From Desulfobulbus sp. (GTDB lineage Bacteria; Desulfobacterota; Desulfobulbia; Desulfobulbales; Desulfobulbaceae), in the NCBI GenBank assembly GCA_030602145.1, contig JAUWAH010000165.1:1-5931 (forward strand): a stretch of 5,931 nucleotides of DNA. Reading direction: 5' to 3'. The notes beneath the pieces were generated by a model, which saw nothing but the letters and a program-made list of their open reading frames with translations, did not search any database and had not been told where the DNA came from. This document shows, piece by piece, positions 1 through 5,548 of the stretch (position 1 is the first letter of the stretch; each line of letters begins with the position of its first letter). Position numbers and translations under genes: made by a program.

Positions 1-502
1 TGGCCACCGCCGCCTGGTTGGCGACGGTGGTCAGCAGATTGATATCGGTCTTGGAGAATTCGTGGGGGACAGAGGTGAAGCAGTTGAGCACGCCGATGAT
101 CTTTTCTTTCCTGCCCTGCAGTGGAACGCCCACCATGGATACCAGTCCCAGCTTCCTGGCCATCTCTTTTTCCTTAAAGATTTCGCACTGGAGCACATCG
201 GCGATGACCAGCGGCTTCTGGGTGGAGACCACATGACCGACCACCCCTTCGTCAAGGTTCAGGGAGCGATCGATGACATATTCCGGTTCGATGGCCTGGG
301 TGGCCTTGAGTCGGATCTTCGGAGGATTGGAATTTTCGTCCACCAGCCACAACGAGCAGATGTCGACGCCGGTGACCTTGGCCACGACCATGACGATCAG
401 CTTGAAGACATCGTCAAGGAACAGGTCCGAGGTGACCGCCTGGCTGATGTCCATCAGCGCCTTGATATAGTGGTCGTAGCCGTGCTGATGCGAATCGGGC
501 AT
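1..502 (-). CDS. GAF-domain sensor protein (partial, 3' end outside window)
   Basis: Translating the minus strand from the ATG at 502 gives 167 open codons running off the left edge. Residues about 20-167 read as a GAF domain: an N-terminal helix (ALMDISQAVTSDLFLDDVF), the core strand GVDICSLWLVDE, the central GVVGHVVSTQKPLVIADV segment, and the closing strands SMVGVPLQGRKEKIIGVLNCF followed by the helix LLTTVANQAAVA. GAF domains bind small ligands (cyclic nucleotides, haem, tetrapyrroles, other metabolites) or serve as dimer modules; the ligand cannot be told from this sequence. No signal peptide or membrane segment is seen, so it is probably cytoplasmic. It starts 20 bases after the stop of the winged-helix gene and has no clear Shine-Dalgarno of its own, which suggests translation coupled to that gene. 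The output domain (histidine kinase, GGDEF, ANTAR or none) would lie beyond base 1 and is unknown. The domain call is firm; the role is open. Confidence 0.9.
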   Translation of the reverse strand, partial: MPDSHQHGYDHYIKALMDISQAVTSDLFLDDVFKLIVMVVAKVTGVDICSLWLVDENSNPPKIRLKATQAIEPEYVIDRSLNLDEGVVGHVVSTQKPLVIADVLQCEIFKEKEMARKLGLVSMVGVPLQGRKEKIIGVLNCFTSVPHEFSKTDINLLTTVANQAAVA

Positions 503-522
503 GGATGGGAAGCTGGATGGGC

Positions 523-765
523 TCAGTGGGTACTTTGCTGTTCCAGGCAACGCAGTCCTTTCCTGGTGATCAGGGAGAGGTGGTTGTCCACATTGCTTTC
601 AATCACGCCCATGTCGTTCATGACCTTGAGGAGCAGGTGGGTCTCGCCCAGGCTGAGGTTCAGTTGGCTGGCGATGTCGTTGGAGTTGACCAGTTGCGGG
701 TTGGGGTTGTTCAGGTTTTGGGAAAGAATGTTGAGAACCTGGAGTTTTTTGGTGTCGATCTGCAT
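523..765 (-). CDS. Small winged-helix DNA-binding protein
   Basis: Eighty-residue protein that looks like a bare winged helix-turn-helix domain. Helix 1 is about residues 6-18 (KKLQVLNILSQNL). An HTH covers about 27-53, with NDIASQLNL as first helix and GETHLLLKVMNDMG as the likely recognition helix. A wing follows at about 54-68 (VIESNVDNHLSLITRKG), and a short C-terminal helix. This resembles MarR/ArsR-type folds in layout, but I cannot assign a named family. There is no sensor domain, which fits a separate sensor: the next gene downstream encodes a GAF domain. The start at 765 is supported by an AAAGAGG ribosome site about six bases upstream. Its N-terminal third is rich in Asn and Gln. 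It is probably a transcription regulator, perhaps acting on its own promoter region, where a long inverted repeat lies; that last link is inference. Confidence 0.82.
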   Translation of the reverse strand: MQIDTKKLQVLNILSQNLNNPNPQLVNSNDIASQLNLSLGETHLLLKVMNDMGVIESNVDNHLSLITRKGLRCLEQQSTH

Positions 766-871
766 GGAAAACCTCTTTGGCGGAAAGGGAAGAGTTCCTT
801 GGGCGATGGGGGAGTCGAGGCAACGCTCTCACGGTTGCGGTACATCGTCGCTCCCTTGGTCTGCACCAATT

Positions 872-900
872 TTTTTACCGCGTGCAAAGAGGAGGGGCAA
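872..900 (-). promoter_or_regulatory. Candidate sigma70-like promoter for the winged-helix/GAF pair
   Basis: On the minus strand TTGCCC (895-900) and TAAAAA (872-877) are 17 bases apart, each matching four of six consensus positions. Transcription would begin near 865, leaving a leader of about 100 bases before the ATG at 765. A small TTGGT/ACCAA hairpin (856-869) sits at the predicted start point. The 18-bp inverted repeat at 903-955 lies directly upstream of the -35 box. The match is weak and read by eye only. Confidence 0.25.
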
Positions 901-902
901 GA

Positions 903-955
903 AAAATTCATTAAAAATTAATTTTCACACCCATAAATAATTTTTAATGAATTTT
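903..955. repeat. Perfect 18-bp AT-rich inverted repeat
   Basis: The left arm AAAATTCATTAAAAATTA (903-920) is the exact reverse complement of the right arm TAATTTTTAATGAATTTT (938-955), with a 17-base spacer (921-937) containing TTTTCACACCC. Only one G-C pair occurs per arm, in a region surrounded by GC-rich DNA. It lies 19 bases past the apeB-like stop codon and just upstream of the predicted promoter of the winged-helix gene. It may be a transcription terminator (on the minus strand the stem runs into TTTTTC), an operator for a dimeric regulator, or both. Terminators usually have GC-rich stems, so the operator reading is not weaker. Confidence 0.85.
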
Positions 956-974
956 GAGGGGCCGGGGCGGCGGG

Positions 975-2300
975 TCAGAAATTGATTTCCGGGCAGCGGA
1001 TCCGGTCATCTTCGGCCGAGAAGAAGGCGGCCATAGCCCGCAGCAGGTACCAGCCGTCCAGGTGGCCCATGGTCTCCCGGATGGAGTGCATGGCCAGTTG
1101 CGGTACGCCGACGTCGACCGTGGGCACCCCGATTTCGGCGGCGGTGAGCGGGCCGATGGTGGAGCCGCAGGCCAGATCGTTGCGCATCACAAACTGCTGG
1201 CACGGTACCTGGGCGACGGTACAGCATTGCCGGAACAGGGCGCCGGTCAGACCGTCGGTGGCATAGCGCTGGTTGGCGTTGACCTTGATGACCGGGCCAT
1301 GGTTGAGCAGCGGCAGGTGGTCCTGGTCATGCTTGCCGGGGAAGTTGGGGTGGACGGCATGGGCATTGTCCGCCGAGACGAAGAGCGATCCGGCCAGAAC
1401 CCGGCGCCGGTCCACCGGTTCGGGAAACAGCCGTTCGAGGACGGTGCGGAGAAACGGACCCTGAGCGCCGGTGGCGGAGACGCTGCCCACCTCCTCATGG
1501 TCGTTGAGGACGACAAGACGGTCGCGGAGATGGTCGGTATCGGTCAGGGCCCCGATCAGGGCGTGGCAGGAGACCAGGTTGTCGAGCCGGGAGCCGGTGA
1601 TGAGTTCGCCGTTGACTCCGAGCCGGCAAAGGGGTTGGGTGTCATAGAGGAAGAGGTCGAAGCCGAGGATGGTCGCCGCCGCTGCCTCGGGATGGCAGGC
1701 GCTCAACTCCCGCCGCAGGAAATCGTGGAAATCGGGAGGCGACGATGCTTCCGACAGCATCCACAACGGCACCAGGTCGGTCTGCTTGTTGATGGACCGC
1801 TTGTCGTTGGCTTCCCGGTCAAAGTGGATGGCTAGGCTGGGGATTGTGGCCAGGGGCCTGCGGCAGTCGATCAGGCTGCACTGCAAGGGGCCGTCGTCCA
1901 CACGCCAGCTGATCCGGCCGGCCAGGGAGAGATTGCGGTCGAACCAGGGAGCGAGCAGGGCACCGCCGTACACCTCGACACCGAGTTGGCCGCAGCCGTT
2001 TCGCATCTGGATCGGGTTGGGCTTGACCTTCAGGCCCGGGCTGTCGGTGTGGGCGCCGGCCATGCGCAGCGCCATGCCGGCCTGTGGCCTGCGGGTGAGG
2101 GAGAATGCGATCAAGCTGCTGTCGTTGCGGGTCACCACATAGCCGCCGGGCCCGAGTTCCCCCCATGTGTCGGACTCCCGCAAACGGTGAAAACCCCGGT
2201 CGCGCAGAAGGGCCACGCCGGCAGCCACGGTATGGAATGGGGTGGGTGAACGGTCAATGAACGAGAACAGATCGTCAAGATAGTTGTCTATTGGCATCAT
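975..2300 (-). CDS. apeB: M18 family aminopeptidase
   Basis: A 441-residue, full-length member of the M18 (aspartyl aminopeptidase-like) metallopeptidases, which remove N-terminal amino acids from peptides with a two-metal centre in the cytoplasm. The family's metal and catalytic residues can be placed: His84 in AGAHTDSPGLKVKP, Asp240 in SRLDNL, Glu269 and Glu270 in NDHEEVGS (first Glu as general base, second as ligand), Asp311 in SADNAHAVHP, and His405 in QLAMHSIRE. The substrate-side segments NANQRYATDG (341-350) and GSTIGP (379-384) are also present. Nothing essential appears missing. Two adjacent Met codons (2300 and 2297) could start it; neither has a clear Shine-Dalgarno, and the upstream metalloprotease gene ends only 30 bases away, so coupled translation from a shared mRNA is likely. 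No signal peptide is seen. The symbol follows the usual bacterial M18 name; substrate preference cannot be read from sequence. Confidence 0.96.
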   Translation of the reverse strand: MMPIDNYLDDLFSFIDRSPTPFHTVAAGVALLRDRGFHRLRESDTWGELGPGGYVVTRNDSSLIAFSLTRRPQAGMALRMAGAHTDSPGLKVKPNPIQMRNGCGQLGVEVYGGALLAPWFDRNLSLAGRISWRVDDGPLQCSLIDCRRPLATIPSLAIHFDREANDKRSINKQTDLVPLWMLSEASSPPDFHDFLRRELSACHPEAAAATILGFDLFLYDTQPLCRLGVNGELITGSRLDNLVSCHALIGALTDTDHLRDRLVVLNDHEEVGSVSATGAQGPFLRTVLERLFPEPVDRRRVLAGSLFVSADNAHAVHPNFPGKHDQDHLPLLNHGPVIKVNANQRYATDGLTGALFRQCCTVAQVPCQQFVMRNDLACGSTIGPLTAAEIGVPTVDVGVPQLAMHSIRETMGHLDGWYLLRAMAAFFSAEDDRIRCPEINF

Positions 2301-2330
2301 GATCGGGGCAGAACAATGGGGTTGGCGGTC

Positions 2331-3101
2331 TCAGGCGACTTGGGCGAGAGGGGTGCGGGGCGGTCTGTCATCGGTGGGGCCACCGGCGTCGTTTTCGCCC
2401 AAGCGACCATCCAATTCCCCGTCGACCGATCGATGACCGACGGAGGGTTTGGTTGTTTCCTGGTGGTCGGAACGACGATCGTCCTGTATCTCCCGGCGGG
2501 CCTCTGTCTCCATGGCCGTGGCGGTGGCAGCAATTTGGCGATCTGTGGCCGACGGTTCCGCCGGCGCCAACGCAGCCCGTTTGACGACCCGCATTTTTTC
2601 CGCCGTCTGTTCGGGGGTCTGCTCCTTGCCGAGGTCGATGGCCACCTCGCCGCCGACTGCGTAACGGCGACCGTCGGGCCCCATCTGGTAGGAATAGGTC
2701 GGGCCGCCGCGGGCGTACTGTCCGGCGGAGGCCAGATGGGCCATCTCGTGGGTTTTGACCTCCCGGTCTCGTTGCTGCAATTGGTCGACGATTTTTTGTT
2801 CGGCAATGGTGAGGTCCAGCACGTCTGGTTTACCCGGTTGCTTGCGGCCGTCGCCCTTGCCCGCTTCCGTGCCCGCTGCGTTCGACGAGGCGTCGCCACC
2901 TGTTTCATGCCGTCGGGACAGGGCCAGTCCGTCTGCGGACAGACTGACTTTGTCTTGGTACTTTTCGGCCGCTGTGCTACCGTGGTCAACAACAAAGGCA
3001 ATGGGCCGGGCCGCCTCGGAACGAAGGGACGGGTCCGCCGCAGTCCTATGGCCGGAACTGGCAATGGTGGATGAGGCGGCGGATGCAGGAGTCGAATACA
3101 T
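2331..3101 (-). CDS. SprA-related putative zinc metalloprotease
   Basis: A 256-residue protein. Residues 1-90 are low-complexity, rich in Ala, Ser and Gly, and contain VSLSADGLALSRR (52-64). The conserved core begins near residue 94: DLTIAEQKIVDQLQQRDREV (96-115), then THEMAHLASAGQYARGG (117-133) and YSYQMGPDGRRYAVGGEVAID (136-156). HEMAH (118-122) is an HExxH zinc-binding/catalytic motif, and this block matches my memory of the SprA-related family, annotated as putative metalloproteases of the CJM1_0395 type. Function in the family is poorly known. The region after about residue 160 (TPEQTAEKMRVVKRAALAPAEPSATDRQIAA) is the usual helical continuation, followed by a charged tail. No signal peptide or membrane segment is visible. 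It is the first gene of a likely two-gene peptidase unit with the M18 aminopeptidase. The start at 3101 lacks a good ribosome site but follows a plausible promoter. A longer minus-strand frame overlapping it (2297-3280) shows no family resemblance and was rejected. Confidence 0.88.
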   Translation of the reverse strand: MYSTPASAASSTIASSGHRTAADPSLRSEAARPIAFVVDHGSTAAEKYQDKVSLSADGLALSRRHETGGDASSNAAGTEAGKGDGRKQPGKPDVLDLTIAEQKIVDQLQQRDREVKTHEMAHLASAGQYARGGPTYSYQMGPDGRRYAVGGEVAIDLGKEQTPEQTAEKMRVVKRAALAPAEPSATDRQIAATATAMETEARREIQDDRRSDHQETTKPSVGHRSVDGELDGRLGENDAGGPTDDRPPRTPLAQVA

Positions 3102-3135
3102 GGGCGGCTGAGTGAGTGTATAGGAATATGTATCA

Positions 3136-3165
3136 AGTATACGCTACCGCATGGCCGGGCGACAA
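3136..3165 (-). promoter_or_regulatory. Candidate sigma70-like promoter for metalloprotease-apeB unit
   Basis: On the minus strand TTGTCG (3160-3165) and TATACT (3136-3141) are separated by 18 bases; the -10 box matches five of six consensus positions and the -35 box four of six. An AAAAAAATTGG tract (3168-3178) lies just upstream of the -35 box, like an UP element. Transcription would start near 3129, about 28 bases before the ATG at 3101. This is the best promoter-like sequence I see in the window. Confidence 0.5.
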
Positions 3166-3252
3166 GACCAATTTTTTTGCGTCGCAAGGACGGACGAGGA
3201 CGCGGTTCACACCATCGATCATGGCAAGGCAATGACGTGGACCACACCTGGC

Positions 3253-3288
3253 CAACCGGTTGATCGGGGGTCGGGAGCACCGTAAAAC
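3253..3288 (+). promoter_or_regulatory. Candidate promoter with overlapping palindrome upstream of TerB-like gene
   Basis: TTGATC (3260-3265) and TAAAAC (3283-3288) lie 17 bases apart, each matching four of six consensus positions. A perfect 10-bp palindrome CAACCGGTTG (3253-3262) overlaps the -35 box and could be an operator half-site pair. The predicted start point falls close to the ribosome site of the gene at 3306, which is a weakness of this call; the true promoter may lie further upstream. Confidence 0.25.
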
Positions 3289-3305
3289 TTCAGCAGGGTG
3301 AGAGT

Positions 3306-3992
3306 ATGTTTAATGCCGAGAAGTTGTTGGGAAAAATTGTCGGCGAGGTGGTCGGCAAGGGGAGTGGTTCGTGGGGCAGTGGCAAAAAATCGGTGCTGGG
3401 CGGTCTCGGCTCCGGCTCCGGACTGATGACCATGATCGGTTTGGGTGTCGGCGCTTTCGAGATCCTCAAGCAGCAGCAGGAGCAAAAGAGAACCGGTCCC
3501 TCCACGAGTCCTCCACCACCACCTCCGGGCGGATTCGGAACGAGCCCCCCGCCTCCTCCACCAGGCGGTATGCAGGGCGTGCCCCAGCCACCCCCAGTGC
3601 CCGGCAGTGTGCCCAGTCCCCCGCCAGCGGCCATCGGCTCCGGCCTCGATGCCACGGAACTGGCCATCCGCATGATTCAGGTGATGGTGGCCGCCGCCCA
3701 CGCCGACGGTGTCATGGATGCCGAAGAGGAACGGGCGGTGCTCGACCGGCTGCGCGGTGCCGATCTGAGCCAGGAGGAAAGGTTGTTTCTGCTCAACGAA
3801 CTGCACCAGCCCAAGAGCCTGGTGGCCCTGACCGATGGAATCGGCGATCCGGCGGTGGCGAAAACCATGTACATGCTAGCCTTTGCAGCCATCGAAGTGG
3901 ACACCGGGGCGGAACGTGCCTGGCTGGATGAACTGGCCTCCCGCCTGGGCATCAGCAGCGAGGTGCAGGCCTTTATCGAGGAGCAACGCTGA
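3306..3992 (+). CDS. TerB-like / DUF533 family protein with proline-rich linker
   Basis: A 228-residue protein in three parts. Residues 1-60 are Gly- and Ser-rich with one hydrophobic stretch (GLMTMIGLGVGAFEIL, 39-54) that could anchor or associate with membrane. Residues 65-107 form a proline linker with two near-identical repeats, TSPPPPPPGGFG (67-78) and TSPPPPPPGGMQ (79-90), then PQPPPVPG and PSPPP. Residues 113-228 form an all-helical TerB-like domain, with acidic helix-turn elements AAHADGVMDAEEE (130-142) and FAAIEVDTGAERAWLDELASRLG (193-215). This order matches the DUF533 (YebE-type inner membrane) family; TerB domains are metal-linked and of uncertain biochemical role. The start has a GGGTGAG ribosome site a few bases upstream. 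It stands alone on the plus strand, divergent from the peptidase unit and convergent with the GYF_2/AIM24 gene. The cellular function is not known. Confidence 0.85.
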   Translation: MFNAEKLLGKIVGEVVGKGSGSWGSGKKSVLGGLGSGSGLMTMIGLGVGAFEILKQQQEQKRTGPSTSPPPPPPGGFGTSPPPPPPGGMQGVPQPPPVPGSVPSPPPAAIGSGLDATELAIRMIQVMVAAAHADGVMDAEEERAVLDRLRGADLSQEERLFLLNELHQPKSLVALTDGIGDPAVAKTMYMLAFAAIEVDTGAERAWLDELASRLGISSEVQAFIEEQR

Positions 3993-3998
3993 GCGGGA

Positions 3999-4043
3999 CA
4001 ATCCGGGGAGCGGGTTGCGGCGGGCAAACCGCTCGCCGGATTG
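3999..4043. terminator. Shared hairpin between convergent genes
   Basis: CAATCCGG (3999-4006) pairs with CCGGATTG (4036-4043); after one G-G mismatch GAGCGG (4008-4013) pairs with CCGCTC (4029-4034); after one G-A mismatch TT (4015-4016) pairs with AA (4026-4027). The loop GCGGCGGGC (4017-4025) can add two more pairs. It begins seven bases after the plus-strand stop and ends nine bases before the minus-strand stop, so it can serve both transcripts. There is no U-run on either side, so whether it ends transcription by itself or mainly protects 3' ends is uncertain. Confidence 0.7.
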
Positions 4044-4051
4044 ACCGATGC

Positions 4052-5047
4052 TCAGCGTTCAAAAATGTTGGCCAGGCCACCGAGGACCGATCCCTCGCCC
4101 TTGCCACCGCCGCCGGCTTGCGGCGCCGCTTCCCAGATGCGCCCGGCCAGCCGCGAAAACGGCAGTGATTGCAGCCAGACATGCCCCGGTCCGCGGAGGG
4201 TGGCAAAAAAGAAGCCCTCGCCGCCGAAGATGGCCGATTTGACATTGCCGACGAATTCGATGTCATAGTGGACCGACGAGGTCAACGCTACCAGGCAGCC
4301 GGTATCCACCCGCAGCGTCTCCCCGACGGCCAACTCCTTTTCGACGATGGTGCCGCCGGCATGGACAAACACCAGGCCATCACCGTCCAATTGCTGCATG
4401 ATGAACCCCTCGCCGCCGAACAGGGCCACGCCGATCTTTTTCTGGAAGGCGATCCCCACCGAAACTCCCTTGGCTGCACAGAGAAAAGCATCCTTCTGGC
4501 AAATGATCCGGCCATTGTATTTGGTCAGGTCCAGGGGAATGATCTTGCCCGGATAGGGGGAGGCAAAGGCCACCTTGCCCTTGCCGGGCCCCATGTAGGT
4601 GAACATGGTGATGAACAGCCCTTCGCCGGTGATCAGCCGTTTGCCCGCGCCGAGCATCTTGTCGAAAAAGGTGCCGGAACTGCCGGCGCGTGATCCGTCG
4701 CCGAAGATCGTCTCCATGGCCACCTGGTCGTGCATGTACATCATCGCTCCGGCTTCGGAGATGACGCTTTCCTGGGAATCCAATTCGATCTCGACAAACT
4801 GCATCTCGTTGCCGTAGATCGTGTAATCGATCTCATGGGCCTCTTTGCCGGAGAAGGGCGGCGGTGTGGGAGCGGCCTGGGCGGCGCGCAGTTCGGCGAT
4901 CCGGCCCGCCGGCTGCCAGTCGGCAAACCCGTCCCGCCAGACCAGGGTGGTTTCGGTATACTGACCCGAGGCCAAGCCGGCGAGCACCTGCTCCGTGGTC
5001 AGGGGGCCCAGCGATTTGCCGTCGACGGCAACAAACCAGTTTGACAT
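4052..5047 (-). CDS. TIGR00266/AIM24 family protein with N-terminal GYF_2 domain
   Basis: A 331-residue two-domain protein. Residues 1-55 are a GYF_2 (DUF4339) domain: [41 protein letters not shown], with the typical GP, Gln and Trp positions. A short Ala/Pro linker (AAPTPPPF, 58-65) leads to the AIM24/TIGR00266 domain (about 72-305), a beta-rich fold: [93 protein letters not shown], and [23 protein letters not shown]. The tail (310-331) is Gly-rich and ends [12 protein letters not shown]. Bacterial members have no settled function; the eukaryotic relative AIM24 is mitochondrial. No signal peptide is seen. The start at 5047 is set by a strong AGGAGG ribosome site. It converges with the proline-rich TerB-like gene, a possible ligand for the GYF_2 domain (inference). 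Confidence 0.93.
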   Translation of the reverse strand: MSNWFVAVDGKSLGPLTTEQVLAGLASGQYTETTLVWRDGFADWQPAGRIAELRAAQAAPTPPPFSGKEAHEIDYTIYGNEMQFVEIELDSQESVISEAGAMMYMHDQVAMETIFGDGSRAGSSGTFFDKMLGAGKRLITGEGLFITMFTYMGPGKGKVAFASPYPGKIIPLDLTKYNGRIICQKDAFLCAAKGVSVGIAFQKKIGVALFGGEGFIMQQLDGDGLVFVHAGGTIVEKELAVGETLRVDTGCLVALTSSVHYDIEFVGNVKSAIFGGEGFFFATLRGPGHVWLQSLPFSRLAGRIWEAAPQAGGGGKGEGSVLGGLANIFER

Positions 5048-5052
5048 GCATT

Positions 5053-5058
5053 CCTCCT
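5053..5058 (-). promoter_or_regulatory. Strong ribosome binding site of the AIM24 gene
   Basis: On the minus strand AGGAGG lies five bases (AATGC) before the ATG at 5047. It is the only consensus-grade Shine-Dalgarno in the window and fixes the start of this gene, implying higher translation than its neighbours. Confidence 0.85.
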
Positions 5059-5146
5059 AGGATTGAAAAAGAACTGACTTGATGGGTGGGATATTCCCAT
5101 CGTATCCGGATCGGGCTGCGGGCGGAAGGGAATAATAGGCGGAGCC

Positions 5147-5278
5147 TTTTGCAAAATGAACTGCTGACGAGTTTTTTTCGTCATTCCCGCGAAAGCGGGA
5201 ATCCAGAACTCATTGATTTTTCCAGGACTGGATTCCCGATGACTACCTCGGGAATGACACAACCGTCTTTTTGCAAAA
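5147..5278. repeat. Palindromic non-coding repeat element (MITE/REP-like)
   Basis: Both outer ends carry the palindrome TTTTGCAAAA (5147-5156 and 5269-5278). Inside are two hairpins: ATTCCCGC-GAAA-GCGGGAAT (5183-5202) and ATTCCCGA-8 bases-TCGGGAAT (5232-5255). The two halves are also inverted copies of each other: CGGGAATCCAG (5196-5206) pairs with CTGGATTCCCG (5228-5238), and GTCATTCCCG (5180-5189) with CGGGAATGAC (5249-5258), so the whole can form a cruciform. The motif GTCATTCCCGCGAAAGCGGGAATCCAG-type (split here for length) is a well-known class of dispersed intergenic repeat in many proteobacterial genomes. It encodes no protein, and I expect further copies elsewhere in this genome. Confidence 0.85.
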
Positions 5279-5475
5279 GCCTCAGGCGGAAAGGAATTTG
5301 TCGGGGTGGCAAGGGTGCCGCCAAGCCGGAACGCGGACTGTCCGCCCGGACCGGTGGTGAATTGCCTGCGGCGGTGGACGGATTTTGCCCCCCCTTTTCG
5401 CGTCGGATGGAGGCGCAAGAGCCCGATGGGGTCCGGTCGTCAACGGAACCGAAAAAACTCAATCAGTCCCTTTGC
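5279..5475. other. Gene-free spacer, no recognised content
   Basis: This forms the right part of the roughly 500-base gap between the AIM24 start (5047) and the DUF2231 stop (5549). Open frames here are short, run through the palindromic repeat, and resemble no family. I see only one small odd palindrome, GCGGACTGTCCGC (5333-5345), and a C/T-rich run near 5389-5399. No tRNA or riboswitch fold is recognisable. It may be decayed coding sequence, but nothing supports a specific origin. Confidence 0.5.
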
Positions 5476-5514
5476 GGATCATGATCCCAACCTGCAACCT
5501 CATAAACGGTTGGG
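5476..5514 (-). terminator. Candidate hairpin downstream of DUF2231 gene
   Basis: CCCAACC (5486-5492) pairs with GGTTGGG (5508-5514) with a 15-base loop, 34 bases beyond the minus-strand stop at 5549. Next to it is a perfect 12-bp palindrome GGATCATGATCC (5476-5487), sharing two bases with the stem. A TTTTTT run on the minus strand lies further on, near 5453-5458, and is not directly attached to the stem. It could be a weak terminator or a protein-binding site. Confidence 0.3.
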
Positions 5515-5548
5515 TTCCATGGCCGACTCCCCATCGTCCTGCAAGCGG

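Noticed and set aside
711..911. Minus-strand 66-aa frame starting in the winged-helix leader
   Set aside because: Low-complexity, Pro/Ser-rich product that overlaps the winged-helix gene in another frame; no ribosome site or family match.
62..940. Long plus-strand open frame opposite the GAF/winged-helix genes
   Set aside because: Its product resembles no family and it is antisense to two recognisable domains; a frame left open by GC-rich codon use.
954..1835. Plus-strand 293-aa open frame opposite apeB
   Set aside because: The opposite strand encodes a complete M18 peptidase with all metal ligands; this frame is its shadow.
2316..3074. Plus-strand 252-aa open frame opposite the metalloprotease
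   Set aside because: No family resemblance; antisense shadow.
2297..3280. Minus-strand 327-aa frame overlapping the metalloprotease
   Set aside because: Arg/Pro/Thr-rich product typical of an out-of-frame GC-rich read; the 2331-3101 frame carries the HEMAH core.
3219..3806. Minus-strand frame with His/Gly/Leu-rich product opposite the TerB-like gene
   Set aside because: Its repeats are simply the complement of the proline-rich linker; the plus-strand frame has a ribosome site and a recognisable domain.
5180..5258. Possible CRISPR repeat-spacer unit
   Set aside because: The two halves are inverted, not direct, repeats, there is only one pair, and no cas genes are nearby.
4999..5462. Minus-strand frames containing FWIPAFAGMT or GFPLSRE
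   Set aside because: Same repeat-translation artefact on the other strand; one also overlaps the AIM24 start region.
5086..5484. Plus-strand 132-aa frame containing RHSRESGNPE
   Set aside because: This peptide is a well-known artefact of translating the GTCATTCCCGCG-type intergenic repeat.
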